A DNA stretch of 38,241 nucleotides. It comes from Zelonia costaricensis (lineage: Eukaryota > Euglenozoa > Kinetoplastea > Trypanosomatida > Trypanosomatidae). This document shows positions 18,481 to 28,164 of the stretch, one piece after another (positions within the stretch are counted from its first letter, which is position 1; each line of letters starts with the position of its first letter). The position numbers and the translations under genes are program-made. The notes beneath the pieces are model-generated. The model was not told the origin of the DNA. It saw only the letters and a list, made by a program, of their open reading frames with translations, and searched no databases. The stretch covers positions 1-38,241 of the forward strand of contig JASAOO010003301.1 in NCBI GenBank assembly GCA_030849075.1, in the 5' to 3' direction.

Positions 18481-19154
18481 CACGCGCAGCTGCAGGCGCC
18501 GACGCAAGAGCAAAGAGGGTGCAGGCGCCTTGATGCCGCAGCGCGGGCAAGGTTACGAGGCCACACAAATGTGCCGCCGACGAGCAGCAGCCGATCCGAC
18601 AGCGACGCCTTCACCGCATACACACGCGCTCCTTTCGGACACACGCTTACATGGACGCCCCACACACAAGTGAAGGGAGGAGTGCAGAAGCGTGGGCATG
18701 GGTGCTGCTGCAGCGGCAGTTCATCGCCTACGCAGCTTCTGTGCGTGGTGGGAGGGAGGGGAGGGGGCAGGCTCGACGTGCGTGCGCTCTGCGGGCCGTG
18801 ATGAGCAGGCCTTGCGTGCCACCACACACGCCGTGTTCGGCGCACACCGGAGGCAAAGCAGGAGCACGTGGTGAGCGTGGAGAGCGGGAGAGGGGCTACG
18901 GTGGGTGCACCCAACACACACACGCACACCAGCACACACAGAGAGGGCACCCTCTACAGAGAGGGGAGCACGCACACGCACACGGCCACGCACGCACACG
19001 CAGAGGGACGGCACAGCCACGAAAAATGGAAGGGGGAGCAACAGCAGAGGAAAAGTGGAGAGAGGGGGGAAGTACCACGCAACACCCCTGCACACAGACA
19101 CACTCAGCCGCACAAGCGCAGGCACCGACAGACACAGACACACACATCTTTGTG

Positions 19155-19223
19155 ACTATATCTATATACATATATATGTATATGTATATATATGTATATA
19201 TTTATAGATATAGATATATATAC
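19155..19223. repeat. AT-rich palindromic microsatellite
   Basis: About 69 bases built of TA/TATG/TATC units, almost devoid of G and C, in a strongly GC-rich setting. Arms CTATATCTATA (19156-19166) and TATAGATATAG (19203-19213) are an exact 11-base inverted repeat, and the sequence between them is itself largely self-complementary. Confidence 0.9.
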
Positions 19224-19683
19224 GGAGAGAGGGGAAGCATGCTGCAAAGCTATGCAGACGTAAGCGCAAGCAGACACGCCCACGCAAGTCCGAACAGCAA
19301 GACTCGGAGTTGCGAGTCCGGCAAAAACAGCGAGAGAGTTGACGGAAGAGTAGGAGACAGAGAAGGGGGGCCGGGGAACGCGCCGGCACCCCCTCCCCGT
19401 CTCAAGCCTCGCTCAAACACCGACGCGAGCGCACCAACGCATGAACGCATCCGACACACACACACACGTACAAACTTGTACAGAGGGGCGGCGGGCGCTG
19501 CCGCCACACGACCACACGAAAAACAACAACACGAAAGCATCAGCCAACGCCGCGACCGAGACAACGCGTGGGCTCGGCGACAGCGGAGCTGGAGGAAGAT
19601 CAACAAGAGACGTCGAGCAGAGGAGGGAAGGGGGGCAGGGGGGCGCACGGGAGCACTTGGAGTCGGTCGTGTGGGCGACCAGG

Positions 19684-19708
19684 CACACACACACACACAC
19701 ACACACAC
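19684..19708. repeat. (CA)n microsatellite
   Basis: Twelve CA units located about 105 bases past the stop of the acylated coiled-coil protein gene, in its 3' untranslated region. Confidence 0.93.
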
Positions 19709-19812
19709 GTATTCTCCAACACACGCATCGTCCCGCGTTCAAGTCTGTAGAGAGCAACCCAGAGAGGAGAGGCGATGAAGGCAACCCGTGTGCCGCTCCC
19801 AGACGCCTCCGA

Positions 19813-21318
19813 CTACGAGCGGGCCTCCGCAGACGTGAGACGCCGCCCACGCACGACGCGGTCGTGCAGTGCCTGCTGTGCGGGCGTCACACGCGTCGCC
19901 GGCGCGGACGCCCCCGCCGCGGCGGCTGTAGTCGGGTTGAAGGAAGACGGTGAGGTGGTTGCGACAGCGCCGGCGATGGTCGCCACACCCTGCGACCCAG
20001 CAGGACGCAGCAGCGGCGCCTGCCGACCACCCGCGCCCTGCACGCGGAAACTGCTTGGCGCGGAGACGGCCTGTGAGCGGCTCCACTGCGGCGGCGGCGA
20101 CAACGGCGTGGGGGCCACCGCGGCGTGGAACGGCATCGACGAGCTGCGCACGTTTGTTGCCTCGTCGTCGCCCACCTCCTCGCTTGAGGTGAGGTCCGCT
20201 GCGGTGGTGTTGGAGGCGGAGACGTGCGCTGGGCTGTCCTCCCGCTTACGCCGCGCACCGAGCGGCGACGGCGGTGGCGGCGGCGGGCCGACGCGGCGCA
20301 CCAGCGCGGCACGCTCTGCCCACCACTCTCGCGCGAGCCGCTCCCGCGTCGCCCGCTCCAGAGCGGCCAGCAACGCCGAGCACTGCCCCACCCACGTCGT
20401 CTGGTACTCTTGCAGCAGCAGCACGTGCTCCGCGATGAAGCGCTCCGTCGTAAGGCGCCGCAGCAGTCGCGAATGCTGGTGGGCGTACATCACCGTCAAC
20501 GAACTCCGCGCCTCGGTCTCACTCACGACCAGGTGCGGCAGTCGACTCCGCTCGGCCCGACTCGCGCGCAGGCGACGCTCAGGGCGGCGGCCAGCGCGAT
20601 CGAGCGAGGGTGGCTCCCACTCGCTCAGCGCATCCACCTCCGAGTACGTGTGGAGGTCGCCGCGGCAGCTCTGTGTCGGCTGGCTGACCTCCACGAAGGA
20701 GCCCTGCAGGCCGCCGCCGCGCTCGCCACCCCAGCCACCACCGCGCCCCACACTCGCGCGGCGTCCCGTCCTGCTGTCCCTGTCGTCGTCGTCTTCGGTG
20801 TGCTGGTCGGCGAGTCCGGTGGGGGAGGACGAGGCGGAGACGCGGAAGAGGTCTGACAACATCGGGTCCGCCGGCCGCGTCATACTGTGGTTGAGGCAGC
20901 CGAATCCGTTCGGCGCCGGGGGCGACTTGATACTGGGCGCCAGCAGGGCGGAGGATGGGGTGCCGGGCAAGGAGGAGCCCATCGAACGCACCCGCGAGCG
21001 CGTTGGCGTGGCGACCGGCGCGGTCGGGGGCAGCGCGTCCACCGCCGTGAGCTGTGCGGTGCTGCAAGTACCAGAGCCGAAGCTGCCCTTGCGAGAGATC
21101 GCAGCGGCCGCCGACGCGGCGGTGGCAGCGGCTTTAACAGCGCTGCGGTGAGTCCCGCTGGAGTTAGCATCAGCGTCGTGTGAGCTGTGCTTCACTGAGT
21201 GCTTGCCCTTGCCGCGGTGTTTCGCGGGCGGCGGCGGGGGCGGTGGTGGCGGCGTCGGGTTGCCGCCCCCTCGCCCCGCGACCCCGACCACACTGGCGCT
21301 CCCGCAGCACGCTCCCAT
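19813..21318 (-). CDS. putatively N-myristoylated and palmitoylated coiled-coil protein
   Basis: A 501-aa protein from the ATG at 21318. It begins MGACCGSAS: Gly2 with Ser7 fits the N-myristoylation consensus, and Cys4-Cys5 are ideal palmitoylation sites. This dual-acylation layout is known from Leishmania and trypanosome proteins held at the flagellar or plasma membrane (for example SMP-1 and calflagins). A Gly/Pro-rich stretch with a nine-Pro run (about 22-31) and a basic, His/Lys/Ser-rich part follow. About 267-337 form a long charged helix, likely coiled coil (LLRRLTTERFIAEHVLLLQE, then LAALERATRERLAREWWAE). The rest is Ser/Pro/Thr rich and disordered. I recognise no enzyme domain. Likely a membrane-tethered scaffold facing the cytosol; the acylation is predicted from sequence, not shown. 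Confidence 0.8.
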   Translation of the reverse strand: MGACCGSASVVGVAGRGGGNPTPPPPPPPPPAKHRGKGKHSVKHSSHDADANSSGTHRSAVKAAATAASAAAAISRKGSFGSGTCSTAQLTAVDALPPTAPVATPTRSRVRSMGSSLPGTPSSALLAPSIKSPPAPNGFGCLNHSMTRPADPMLSDLFRVSASSSPTGLADQHTEDDDDRDSRTGRRASVGRGGGWGGERGGGLQGSFVEVSQPTQSCRGDLHTYSEVDALSEWEPPSLDRAGRRPERRLRASRAERSRLPHLVVSETEARSSLTVMYAHQHSRLLRRLTTERFIAEHVLLLQEYQTTWVGQCSALLAALERATRERLAREWWAERAALVRRVGPPPPPPSPLGARRKREDSPAHVSASNTTAADLTSSEEVGDDEATNVRSSSMPFHAAVAPTPLSPPPQWSRSQAVSAPSSFRVQGAGGRQAPLLRPAGSQGVATIAGAVATTSPSSFNPTTAAAAGASAPATRVTPAQQALHDRVVRGRRLTSAEARS

Positions 21319-22771
21319 GCGCGGCCGGTTCTACTTGGGGAGAACTAGCAACGTTTGTTTGCGAGCCCGTGGGTGTCCTTGTGCCGCGGCGAGGCGTCGA
21401 GCCGGCGGCGGCGCTGGTGGCGGCGAGCAGGACCACGTCGTGCTGACTGCGAAACAATGGCAAGGCAGAGGCTACGGAGACGCACAGGCGATGCACCGGC
21501 GTGCAGGTGCGCAAGTGCGTGTGTGGCCGTGAAGGTGCCTTCAAGGAGTGCGGGTGCCCGTGCGCAGTCGTGAGAGGAGCTCGCGCAGCGTGGCTGACAC
21601 ACACACACACACACACAGAGAAAGAGAAAGGTGTGCACACGACACGTTCGGTGCCAATCGCACCGCGGGGATGGACGAAATCGAACACGCACACGGAAAA
21701 CGCGCCGCCGCCGCCGTCGGCCGCCGGCCGCCACCGTAGGAGCAAACACAGAAGACAACGATGGAAAACGAAAACCACTCCGCAACTCGAACGGCAGTCG
21801 TGCGAGGAAGAGGCGAGGAAGAGGCAAAAAGGCAGGAGGAGCGGGGCTCCATGTCGTGCGCACGCGGTGGTGTGCTGTACTACACCAAGACGGGAGGGGG
21901 AGGGGCCGCGCCACGGGATTCGTTCCACGGTAACATGGTGTGCGTACCATGCGAAGAACACGTGTGTGCATGCGTGTGCACGGGTGTACGTGTGTACGTG
22001 TATATCCAAAAAGACGCGAGAGAGACGGAGAGGGGAGTTGCGATGCGGAGGGCGCAGAGTGGCGGAGGCGGTTGTCGCCTGCCACCGAAATGTGCCGCTG
22101 AGGCGACGCCGTGCGAGGGCGGCCCCGTGCCGTCCCCGAAGCTGCGCGTGTACGTCTGACGCAGATGGCGAAGTGCCAGAGAGGGGCCCGCGGCGCGTAC
22201 GGCACGGGCAAGGAGGAAGGAGCCCGCTAGCGGAGGCACACGCAGACTGAGTAGCCCCTCCCCCCCCCCTCCGCAACGCCCGCCGCGTGCACGTGGGTGT
22301 GTCGGCACCAGCGCCTACAATGCCGCGCGGCACACATCGCTGTCGTGAAGAAGACACGCGATTGCCCGTGGCTGAACAGTTTGCTTGGTTTTCCCTACAG
22401 AGTTGCCCACAGCTGAGGCTCGTAAAGTCGAAGAGAAGGGCTTCGGAAGAAGAGGAGGGGGGAGGGGGCGCGGAAACTGCGGTAATAGCAGGAGGCACGG
22501 GGCCCGAGCAACCGCCAAGGAGGTGCGACACCGACGTCAACCCGCTGCTGGCTCTGCGTCGCTTGCCACGTATGCATCTCCTGCATCGCTGACTCACACA
22601 GGAGCCTTCAGACCGTTGCTGCCTCTCTTCGCCTAGCGTCCCTCCCCGTTCAGCCCGCTCCTCGATCCGTCTGTGCGGCTCCACACAACGACGGTAGCGG
22701 ATAACAACACACACACGCCGCCGCCTCCCCTTCCCCCCCCCCCACACACACACACTCTCATACCCGCATAC
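21319..22771. other. intergenic spacer
   Basis: No gene is seen. It contains AC tracts at about 21598-21618 and 22742-22755 and a C-rich run at 22258-22270. A minus-strand frame of 527 aa (21170-22753) spans it but is Cys/Val/Arg rich through the GT repeats, overlaps the acylated protein gene and lacks ordered segments. Confidence 0.55.
21598..21618. repeat. (AC)n microsatellite
   Basis: About ten AC units in the predicted 5' side of the acylated coiled-coil protein transcript. Confidence 0.85.
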
Positions 22772-25192
22772 TCAGTGATTGGGGTGACGGCGATGGGCAG
22801 CGGCGGCGTTGTTGGCGGCCTGCTCCTCCTGATGCCGCCGCTTGCGCTCCTGCTCGCGCCGCTCCCGCTCCAGCTCGGCATCCTCCATGTGCTCCTCCCG
22901 CTCCTTCACACGCATAAAGTTGATGAAGTCCTTCTTGCTGATGAAGCCCTCAAACTTCGAGTATCGGCAGACCACAACGTGATGCGTGCCGAGTGACTTG
23001 AAGAGGTACAGCAGCTTCTTGACCGAGCACTCCGGCTCCACCTGAAGGAGGCAGCTCTCGAGGATGCCAGTGAGGTCGACTTCGAGGAAGGTCGGGTCGT
23101 GCGAGTAGGAGGGAACCGGCTTGAAGCGGATGTACGTGTCGGCGTTGACGTCGCTGTTGCGCGCCGCCGCGACCTGGATCGCACGCACCATCTTCTTTGT
23201 CGGCGCGTAGCCCAGCAGCGTCGTGTCCTCCGCCGACTCCACGACTGGGAAGCCGGTGACGTTCATCTTCGTGACCAGTTCGTTGATGTCGCGCACCTGC
23301 AGGCCGTAGGCGGTCAGCACCGTGAACTGCTTGCCAGCGTACACGTCCTCGGCGGCAAAGTCGAGGTGGAACTCCTTCTTCGGGTCGAGGTACGGCAGCT
23401 TGTTCTCTTCGATGCCGATCTCGTACGTGCCCTCCACCCCCACCGCCTCGCCGGCAGCCTTGGCGCAGAGGATGCCGATGATGACGGGCACCATGTACTC
23501 TAGCGAGCCGGTGAGCTCGAACATAATGATGGCTAGGCAGATGGTCATGCGCGTCACACCCGTCAGCATCGCGGCCGCCCCGACAATCGCGTACACACCT
23601 GGAATCACGCAGAGGTCCTGCTCGTAGCACTCCGTGAACACGTACGAGTTGCTGTACGACTCCTGCAGCGCGCGGAACATCATCCCAAACGCGCGGCCGT
23701 ACAAGGCGCCAATGGCGAGTGAGGGGACGAGGATGCCGGCGGGCAGAAAGGTGCCTACCGTGTACATGAACAACACGAACTTCGCCGTGGCGGTGGCCAG
23801 CAGCGAGAAGTACGCCCGCATGTCGCCGTGCTCGCACATTTCGATCTTGCTGTTTGGCGTGCAGTCCTGGAAGCAGTCGCCGAGCAGCTCCAGCATGCTG
23901 CCGGAGCCGTACGGACTCACAAAGTTCACCACACCGGTGATCGCCGCCACGACGGCGACCTCGACGAGCCGCCACTGCTTCACGTGCTTCTTGCGCCACC
24001 GGCTGACGCGGAGGTTGACCACGCTGAACAGCGAGCCCACGAAGCCACCAAAGCAGCCGATCGCGGCAAACATTGGCAGCTCAAAAAAGTGCCAGTTGTG
24101 TTGGTAGTTGACGCTGAACTGCACGATGCGGCCCGTGTGCCAGAGGTCGATGCGCGACTGCAGCAGCACCGCCGTCACGCCGCAGATCAGCGCGGCCATG
24201 AGCGCCTTGAAGTTGTACACCGCCGACACCTCCTCCAGCGCGAAGATGACGCCACCGACTGGGGCGCCGAAGGCAACCGCCATGCCGCCACCCGCACCGG
24301 CCGTGATGAGCTCGCGCTTCTTGACCTCCTGCTGGTAACTCGGGAAGGCGCTCGCCACGATGCCGCCAACGCAGGCGCCGATGTGGACGAAGGGGCCCTC
24401 CTTCCCGACCACGAGACCGGAGCCGGTGGAGAAGCACATGCCAATCACCTTCGTCACGAGCGTCCAGCCACCGAGGTAGCGCTTCACGTGGTGGCCCGAC
24501 ACGATCGTCTTCACCTCCGCAATGCCACCGCCCGACGCGTACGGGGCGTACGTCTTGCACAGAAACGCCGCCGCCACGGCCGCGAGCGTCGAGAAGGCGA
24601 CGTACACGACGAAGTTCACAAAGACGATGACGTGGTTGTCGCGGCCCAGAAAGAACTCCCCCCACGTGTAGTACTCCTCGCACGCGTGGCTGGCGACGCA
24701 GCACATGTTGGGTCCGAGCCAGAAGAAGTTGGCGCAGATGCCGGAGCGGAAGGAGGTGACCCAGTGCGCGCAGGCATCGCTGAAGACGCCGAGGCCCCCG
24801 AGCACGAACCCGCAGACCAGCGCGGCCAGGAAGGACTCCGCCTCCGGGCGGTAGACCGCCCACGCGTCCCCGTACGTGCCGCCCGTCCCGTCCGCCGCCA
24901 CAGCCGCGGCCCCGTGCCGTCGCCGCAGGGCGGCCCGCTCCGCGGCCTCGGTGTGGCTGCTGATCCAGTCGATCGTCGCCCAGTCCGCCTCGGGCACGTT
25001 CGTGACGAGGTTCGTGATGCTCTCGTTGTAGCCGCCGCCGTTCTGATGCCCGTGCATCGAGTTGTTTGGCACTGCGGCATCCGACTCAGCCGCTGCGGCA
25101 CCAGTGCTGCCAGCCGCACCAGCAGCAGGCGGAGTGGGGGCCGCCGCGTTGCCCGCGCGGTCGCCCACGGCATTGCGCGGAGCTGCGGACAT
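22772..25192 (-). CDS. CLC-family chloride/proton antiporter with CBS domains
   Basis: An 806-aa protein. The ATG at 25192 (MSAAPRNAVG) is the only usable start; three codons further up is a GTG, not ATG. After about 120 mostly hydrophilic residues comes the CLC membrane core (about 135-590), with motifs GGGIAEVKTIVSG (about 218-230), GKEGPFVH (about 260-268), GAPVGGVIFALEEVS (about 300-315) and GTFLPAGILVPS (about 478-489). The Glu of GKEGP is the gating glutamate. A second Glu in ALEEVS matches the proton glutamate of exchangers, so an antiporter rather than a channel is predicted, probably in acidic organelles. The usual GSGIP filter is GGGIA here. Two CBS domains follow (about 627-665 and 712-760). 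The Glu/Arg-rich tail ends NNAAAAHRRHPNH. Neighbours give no pathway hint. Confidence 0.97.
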   Translation of the reverse strand: MSAAPRNAVGDRAGNAAAPTPPAAGAAGSTGAAAAESDAAVPNNSMHGHQNGGGYNESITNLVTNVPEADWATIDWISSHTEAAERAALRRRHGAAAVAADGTGGTYGDAWAVYRPEAESFLAALVCGFVLGGLGVFSDACAHWVTSFRSGICANFFWLGPNMCCVASHACEEYYTWGEFFLGRDNHVIVFVNFVVYVAFSTLAAVAAAFLCKTYAPYASGGGIAEVKTIVSGHHVKRYLGGWTLVTKVIGMCFSTGSGLVVGKEGPFVHIGACVGGIVASAFPSYQQEVKKRELITAGAGGGMAVAFGAPVGGVIFALEEVSAVYNFKALMAALICGVTAVLLQSRIDLWHTGRIVQFSVNYQHNWHFFELPMFAAIGCFGGFVGSLFSVVNLRVSRWRKKHVKQWRLVEVAVVAAITGVVNFVSPYGSGSMLELLGDCFQDCTPNSKIEMCEHGDMRAYFSLLATATAKFVLFMYTVGTFLPAGILVPSLAIGALYGRAFGMMFRALQESYSNSYVFTECYEQDLCVIPGVYAIVGAAAMLTGVTRMTICLAIIMFELTGSLEYMVPVIIGILCAKAAGEAVGVEGTYEIGIEENKLPYLDPKKEFHLDFAAEDVYAGKQFTVLTAYGLQVRDINELVTKMNVTGFPVVESAEDTTLLGYAPTKKMVRAIQVAAARNSDVNADTYIRFKPVPSYSHDPTFLEVDLTGILESCLLQVEPECSVKKLLYLFKSLGTHHVVVCRYSKFEGFISKKDFINFMRVKEREEHMEDAELERERREQERKRRHQEEQAANNAAAAHRRHPNH

Positions 25193-26449
25193 GCGAGGCA
25201 CGGCCTTGGGAGAGCGCCGGCGATGGCCCTATACGATTACGTGTTAGTGTTTGCGCCTTACGATAAGAAGGGGGAGGGTGTGGCGCGGGTGGAGAACAGG
25301 GCCAGTCGTGCGTGTCAGAAACAAAGTGCGCGCGCTGGGTGGCGATACAGCTCGGCAGCACAGCGGCACGCACACGCAACCGTCAGAGAGCAACAGCAGA
25401 TCACGAAACCGCAGCGAAGAGGAGGCGCACGCTCAGACACAAGCACACACCGGCACCCCGCAGAGAGTCGCTGACACGCCCCCGCACACGCTGCGGCGGT
25501 TAAAGCAATCCACACAAGAGATGCGTCAGCTGTGGACAGCACCACACACACAAAGACAAACACGAGGGGGTGGGAAACAGTGGCACCGTGGTTGCGACAC
25601 AGACCGAGTGAGGGAGAGGGAAGGCGCAGGAGACGTCGCGAGCAACACCGATCAACGAGGAGGATGAGGGAAGCGGCAAAGCAAAGAGCGCGGCAGCGGT
25701 GTTCCTTCACCGCGGCCAGACGGTTGGTCCGTCGGTGGCGCACCCAAAGCACGTCGACACAGGCAGACAGACTCAAACGCGGGAGGGGCCGGAGGGCGTC
25801 ACGGGTGGGTGGAGAGAAAGAGCCACGTGTGTGCTTCACTCGTCGTGCGATTGGGATGTGGCTGCGCACCCACAGCCCTCACTTCCCCCTTAATGTTATT
25901 GAGAGGAGGAGAGAAGGGAGGAGGGGGCGTGTATTCCGCTGTGTCACACGGGTGAAGGTGGGGAGGGGGGGAAGTGCTTGTGCGAGAATACGTGGAGTAG
26001 TCTCTCTCTTTCTCTCGCACACGCCCTCGAAGAAGATCAAACCTCGACGGCAGATGCCCGGTCGAGGAGCCGGCGTTTTGAGGACGCTGCCGAAGCGCGA
26101 GATACAACAACAGCGGGAGGGGGGGGGGGCTGAGCGGTGCAGGCGGGTGCGCGGCGGTGGCGAAAGGAAAGATAGAGATGACGGGGCGGGCCGCACACAA
26201 CGCCGAGGAGGAGCTCAATGCTGAGCGGCCAGCACGGAAGCGAAGGGCAGCGCTTGCGGCGACACGGGCAGCAGGCACAGCAAGATCGGAGAAGGTGTGA
26301 GTGGACGTTTGGGGGTGGGGGGTGGAGAGAAGAGAAGCGGTGACAGAGTTTTGAGAAGGGGTGGGCGGGAGAGCAGGAGGGACTCTGCGCAGCACGCAGA
26401 CGGTGCGTGCGACGACAGCGAGGCGTGAGTGGGGTTGGGTGCGGGTGTT

Positions 26450-26471
26450 TGTGTGTGTGTGTGCGTGTGTA
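26450..26471. repeat. (GT)n microsatellite
   Basis: Imperfect GT run with a GTGCGTGTGTATG end, inside the large gene-free region. Confidence 0.8.
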
Positions 26472-27269
26472 TGTCTGCGTGTGGTGTAAGTGATGTGTGC
26501 AGTTGCTGGGAAGAGGAGGAGGGGTGGAAAGAAGTTGAGAGGGGAGACCGTCGCGTCCGTGACCTCGGACAGACGCCCACGCTGCGAGTCCGCACACACG
26601 CGCACCGACACAGCAGGCCGCGTAGGCGATCAAAGAAAGCAGCGTGAAGAAGGGAAAAGAGAACGGAGAGAAAGGGAGAGGGTGCGGAAAAACAGAAGGC
26701 AACGAGAGAGTGCGACGGTGTGCGCGTTGGGTTTGCGGAAGTCGCCGTGTTTGCGTGGCGCAGCCGCACGCACGGTCGACTGCAGTGCGTCGCGGCGTTG
26801 ATGGGTCCGGTAAGCGCGGAACGAAGAGAAGATGAGCGGCGCCTCGCAATTCACGCGCACGCGCTTTCCCCCCAGCGAGGCAAGGAGAGCAACACCGAAG
26901 CCGTGTTGTGTCAACCACACAAACGCACGAAGGGGGAGGGAGAAGCGCGCGCCGATATAAAGAAGTGAATGCGGAAGAAGCTCAGCGAGCAAGAGGGAGA
27001 GGGGAGGGCTGTCTCTCTCTTCAGCGAGCACGCGACTTTTACGTTACGCACGCCCAGAGTGTGCGCGGCGTGTACGGTGCCTTGTACAGTCACGCACGCA
27101 GGGCCCGCCACGAGCAACGAGATGAAGACAAAAAAGAAAACAGAAAAGAGGGCGCACAACAGCGGAGGTGACGTGTCGACTTCACTCAGAGCGCAGGAGT
27201 GCCGTGGCAAACACGGTCGTGCACGTTTACGGGTATGTATGTGTGAGTTGAGGAGGAGGACGAGGGCGC

Positions 27270-27318
27270 GGGGGGGGGGGGGGCTAAGATGGGGAGGGGG
27301 GGGGTTGTAAGGGGCTCC
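27270..27318 (+). other. G-rich run with G-quadruplex potential
   Basis: A run of fourteen G (27270-27283) is followed within 50 bases by G4-A-G9 (27291-27304) and another G4. Four or more G-tracts with short loops meet the usual quadruplex rule. The G-rich strand is the template strand for the transcription direction of this cluster. Confidence 0.8.
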
Positions 27319-28164
27319 TGACTGCGTGCATGGAGGACGGAGGGAGGGAGAGGCGTGTGGTGGTGTCGGCGGTGAATGGATGGAGCGGGAGCATGGGCGA
27401 CGCGGTTGATGTGGTCACCGTGAGTCGCACACAGCGGAGTAGAGAAGAAAAGCGAGCGGGAGAGAGAAGAAAGAGTAGCTTCGGAAGCAACAAGAGAGTG
27501 CACCCGCCGCGTCCTAGCTTGAAGGCACCCGAACACACACGCCCAAAAAATGTGTGTTCGGCGGGCCATGGCGGACGCCTGTGGAGTTTGCCTCATGGCG
27601 GCCACCACGGCACGTGCAGCGGTGAGGGTCACGTTGAGCTCTCATGGCCCCAGCTTTAGCTCACCGCCCGCATGCCGGCCTCCCTCCTCCCACCACCACA
27701 GGAGTCTTCATAGAGAGGTCACCCTGCGGCTGGCTCGGGTGCGGGCATGTGCCCCGCAGTGTCGTTCTGATGATGTTGTTGTGTTTAAAGCTGCAGCAGG
27801 AGCGCTGATTGGCAGGCTGGGGTGGCCGCTCGGTGCCCCTCACGGCTGAACGGCGTAGCAGCAACAGCAACAGCAGTCGCAACGCCAGTGGGATGCGCAG
27901 ATGGGGAACGCTCAAGACGGGTTCAGACCTCTTCACCTCTCTCGCTCGCTCACCTCCGCACGCCCACGATACTGTGTCGCTCTGCTGCAGAGAGGGCAAC
28001 ACGCGGAGCGACACCACGAGGAGGAAGTCAGAGGGAAGAGGCGCCGCGCAACGCACACGACCGCGCGGAGGACGATCGCCGCCGTCCCGCACAACAGCAG
28101 CGACAGCAGCAGCAACGACGGGGAAGGACGCCGACCCCTCCCCCTCCACCGCTTCGCTGAGCCG

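Larger units (their letters stand above)
16689..19812. other. 3.1-kb gene-free region rich in microsatellites
   Basis: I see no supportable gene on either strand. It holds several (GT)n/(AC)n tracts, a GC-rich perfect hairpin (18240-18261) and a 70-base AT-rich palindromic tract (about 19155-19223). Open frames are Cys/Val or His/Thr repeats encoded by the microsatellites, or Arg-rich. On the transcript this is the 3' untranslated region of the acylated coiled-coil protein gene plus the 5' untranslated region of the LSm6 gene. The length leaves room for an unrecognised non-coding RNA, though none was identified. Confidence 0.6.
25193..28164. other. 3-kb gene-free region
   Basis: No supportable gene on either strand. 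Purine-rich plus-strand tracts at about 25265-25277 and 25900-25925 are candidate pyrimidine tracts of the transcript; the first lies just upstream of the CLC start. A G14 run with further G blocks sits at 27270-27318. Minus-strand frames at 25799-26611 (270 aa), 26037-26918 (293 aa), 27186-27632 (148 aa) and 27661-28149 (162 aa) have the Cys/His/Pro/Leu bias of shadow frames and no ordered segments. Confidence 0.55.

Noticed and set aside
18333..18950. 205-aa minus-strand frame rich in Cys-Val
   Set aside because: The Cys-Val blocks are a direct translation of (GT)n tracts.
21170..22753. 527-aa minus-strand frame
   Set aside because: Overlaps the acylated coiled-coil protein gene in another register, contains Cys-Val microsatellite translation and lacks domains.
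23828..25474. 548-aa plus-strand frame
   Set aside because: Antisense to the CLC gene, whose motifs are unmistakable; the product is an Arg/His/Ala-rich shadow.
26037..26918. 293-aa minus-strand frame in the long spacer
   Set aside because: Long but Cys/Pro/His/Ser rich with repeat-encoded Thr-His stretches; no ordered region or motif.
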